DNA from: SLQH01 sp964612995
Lineage (GTDB): Bacteria > Planctomycetota > UBA11346
NCBI GenBank assembly: GCA_964612995.1
Contig: CAZTGE010000177.1
Coordinates: 1-7,363 of the forward strand
DNA length: 7,363 nucleotides
Direction of reading: 5' to 3'
Part shown: positions 6,589 through 7,363 of the stretch, piece after piece
How positions within the stretch are numbered: the stretch's first letter is position 1
Layout: each line of letters begins with the position of its first letter
Made by a program: the position numbers and the translations under genes
Notes under the pieces: generated by a model
What the model saw: only the letters and a program-made list of their open reading frames with translations
Databases searched by the model: none
Told to the model about the DNA's origin: nothing

Positions 6589-6630
6589 GAGGCTCCTATC
6601 AGAGCCTCCGCCGGCCCTGCGGGCCGGCGG
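6589..6630. terminator. Double hairpin downstream of the minus-strand remnant
   Basis: GAGGCTC (6589-6595) pairs with GAGCCTC (6602-6608) over a 6-nt loop. It is followed by CCGCCGGCCC (6608-6617) pairing with GGGCCGGCGG (6621-6630) over TGC. The 10-bp stem lies 49 nt past the stop of the truncated minus-strand frame at 6680 and may once have terminated it. There is no T-tract, so it may equally belong to the hairpin repeat cluster. Confidence 0.35.
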
Positions 6631-6679
6631 CGAAGAGCCAGGAACTCGATTGGCAGCGCTCGCGCAGCGCAAGGAAACC

Positions 6680-6826
6680 TCACCCCTGCGCGCGGTGCAG
6701 CAGACCGTGCTGGTCGAGGAACCACTTGGCCACCTGGTGATCGGCGGCGATCTCGAGGTAGGAATCGAGCCCCAGGGCGCTGAACACCTGCATCACGTAA
6801 TCGCTCGACCAGGAGACACGATTCAC
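6680..6826 (-). pseudogene. C-terminal remnant of an unrecognised gene
   Basis: The minus strand reads a protein-like 48-residue C-terminus (containing WSSDYVMQVFSALGLDSYLE, then VAKWFLDQHGLLHRAQG) ending in TGA at 6680-6682. By my count 42 of 48 codons end in G or C, matching the true genes nearby. The frame continues upstream to 6934, but there it is the shadow of plus-strand coding sequence and looks unlike protein. The GTG at 6826 has no ribosome-binding site. I read this as the tail of a gene whose front was lost or frameshifted. The family is not recognised. A frameshift within a longer minus-strand gene is an alternative. Confidence 0.4.
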
Positions 6827-6851
6827 CGCGACCGTCGGCGGCAACCATGCC

Positions 6852-7190
6852 ATGGGGCTGATAGTAGATGATGCCCACATGTGCTTCGCCGGCCAGTTCG
6901 GCGGCAGCAGCACCATGATGAACGGCACCACCAAGGTCTATAATTTCCTGCTGGGCACAGCGCACGTACTGGTCACAGGCGAGGCGACCATCGACAACAA
7001 CGCCGACATGGTCAACGCCCGCCCATTCGTGTTCACGGGCGAGGACGGCACCCAGACCATCGAGTTCGCCGCAGCCTTCGCCGCCGACCAGACCGGGTTC
7101 GTCGAAGGTGTCGACCCGCAATCCCAGACCGACTGGACCCACCTCGGCCTCAGGCGCACCAGATCCCGCCCATCGACGGGGCACAACGAA
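6852..7190 (+). pseudogene. Remnant of an unrecognised protein gene, no own stop
   Basis: The plus frame is open from the TAA at 6798 to the window end. Between about 6880 and 7145 it reads as natural protein: GQFGGSSTMMNGTTKVYNFL, then HVLVTGEATIDNNADMVNAR, then FVFTGEDGTQTIEFAAAFAA and VDPQSQTDWTHLGL. Codons show the high third-position G+C expected of a real gene in this genome. It lacks a credible start (no Shine-Dalgarno before the ATGs at 6852 or 6915). It also has no stop before the tRNA, continuing in frame through the tRNA's complementary strand, so the natural end has been lost. The Asn/Thr/Gly/Asp/Phe-rich sequence resembles secreted beta-rich proteins, but I cannot name a family. 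It lies back to back with the minus-strand remnant. Confidence 0.4.
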
Positions 7191-7192
7191 AC

Positions 7193-7223
7193 AGCCCCTG
7201 TAAGCAGAATGCCTACAGGGGCT
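7193..7223 (-). terminator. Rho-independent terminator of tRNA-Gln
   Basis: AGCCCCTGTA (7193-7202) pairs with TACAGGGGCT (7214-7223). The 11-nt loop can itself pair GCA with TGC around GAA. On the minus strand the stem is followed by GTTTCGTT, a moderate U-rich tail. It begins 4 nt beyond the tRNA CCA end, as expected for a tRNA terminator. Confidence 0.75.
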
Positions 7224-7227
7224 TGGA

Positions 7228-7301
7228 TGGTTGGCCCACAGGGACTCGAACCCCGACTCTCAGAACCAGAATCTGATGTCCTACCATTAGACGATGGGCC
7301 A
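7228..7301 (-). tRNA. tRNA-Gln (anticodon CTG)
   Basis: A 74-nt cloverleaf with encoded CCA. The acceptor stem pairs TGGCCCA with TGGGCCA (7/7), the discriminator is A, and CCA is at 7228-7230. The D arm is GTC / TAATGGTAG / GAC. The anticodon arm is TCAGA / TTCTGGT / TCTGA, with CTG at 7267-7269 reading the glutamine codon CAG. The variable loop is GAGT. The T arm is CGGGG / TTCGAGT / CCCTG with one G-T pair. Linker TC after the acceptor and a three-base-pair D stem are as in enterobacterial tRNA-Gln. It has an upstream promoter-like sequence and a downstream terminator, so it looks like a single-gene unit. Confidence 0.95.
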
Positions 7302-7318
7302 TCGTCGCAGGGTCGCGG

Positions 7319-7345
7319 ATTGTGGCTTGCCGGCGATGCTGTCAA
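7319..7345 (-). promoter_or_regulatory. Probable promoter of tRNA-Gln
   Basis: On the minus strand a perfect TTGACA (7340-7345) is followed after 15 bp by CACAAT (7319-7324; 4 of 6 consensus). A G+C-rich stretch then leads to the tRNA 17 nt further on. The exact -35 box and G+C-rich discriminator fit stable-RNA promoters under stringent control. The 15-bp spacer is short, and the -10 may be shifted by a base or two. Confidence 0.5.
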
Positions 7346-7363
7346 GGGCTGCCCCGTGCCCAG

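Larger units (their letters stand above)
6281..6679. other. Gene-free, hairpin-rich intergenic stretch
   Basis: I see no credible gene in these roughly 400 bases. Open frames on both strands here are translations through palindromes and show no start signal or family resemblance. The stretch holds a second copy of a dispersed palindrome (6342-6374) and several further short stem-loops up to 6630. A fragment GTGATGCTC at 6547-6555 echoes the beginning of copy B (6341-6349), so part of a third repeat copy may be present. Confidence 0.55.

Noticed and set aside
6408..7184. 258-codon minus-strand frame covering the region left of the tRNA
   Set aside because: Over 6880-7145 it is the same-register antisense of the better plus-strand coding frame, and below 6640 it translates palindromic repeats. 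A short segment near 6840-6900 looks protein-like, but not enough to support a gene.
7228..7260. Attachment-site duplicate of the tRNA-Gln 3' end
   Set aside because: By eye I found no second copy of the tRNA 3' sequence elsewhere in the window, so an att pair cannot be claimed.

Overview
This strongly G+C-rich window reads like a gammaproteobacterial chromosome. Gene content, codon use and dispersed hairpin-rich intergenic repeats suggest a purple sulfur bacterium or relative (Chromatiales). That assignment is inference, since there is no rRNA or other marker gene. One tRNA gene, tRNA-Gln(CUG), sits at the right end.

Layout. Positions 1-89 hold two tandem hairpins, each with a GTAG at its foot. 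Positions 90-3441, minus strand, carry two tightly spaced genes read right to left. The first is a large membrane-anchored sensor with Cache, PAS, CBS and DUF294 nucleotidyltransferase regions. The second is a calcineurin-type metallophosphoesterase starting 10 nt after it. Positions 3442-3684 are a divergent intergenic region with a palindromic repeat and a possible promoter. Positions 3685-6002, plus strand, carry a DUF485 small membrane protein whose stop overlaps the start of an ActP-like sodium:solute symporter, the same order as yjcH-actP of enteric bacteria. A strong hairpin separates the symporter from a convergent 60-codon gene (6084-6266, minus) for a small hydrophobic protein with an excellent ribosome-binding site. 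Positions 6281-6679 carry no credible gene but many short perfect hairpins. Positions 6680-7190 contain two gene remnants on opposite strands, immediately beyond the 3' end of tRNA-Gln. The tRNA (7228-7301, minus) has its own terminator and an upstream TTGACA-type promoter.

How it may work together. The symporter and its DUF485 partner probably import acetate or a similar short carboxylate. The divergently transcribed sensor has an extracytoplasmic Cache domain of a type often binding small carboxylates. Its cytoplasmic output is not a kinase or cyclase but a GlnD-like nucleotidyltransferase. This suggests a receptor that responds to the transported substrate by nucleotidylating a target, with the neighbouring phosphoesterase as a possible antagonist. 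The domain calls rest on visible motifs; the coupling is a hypothesis.
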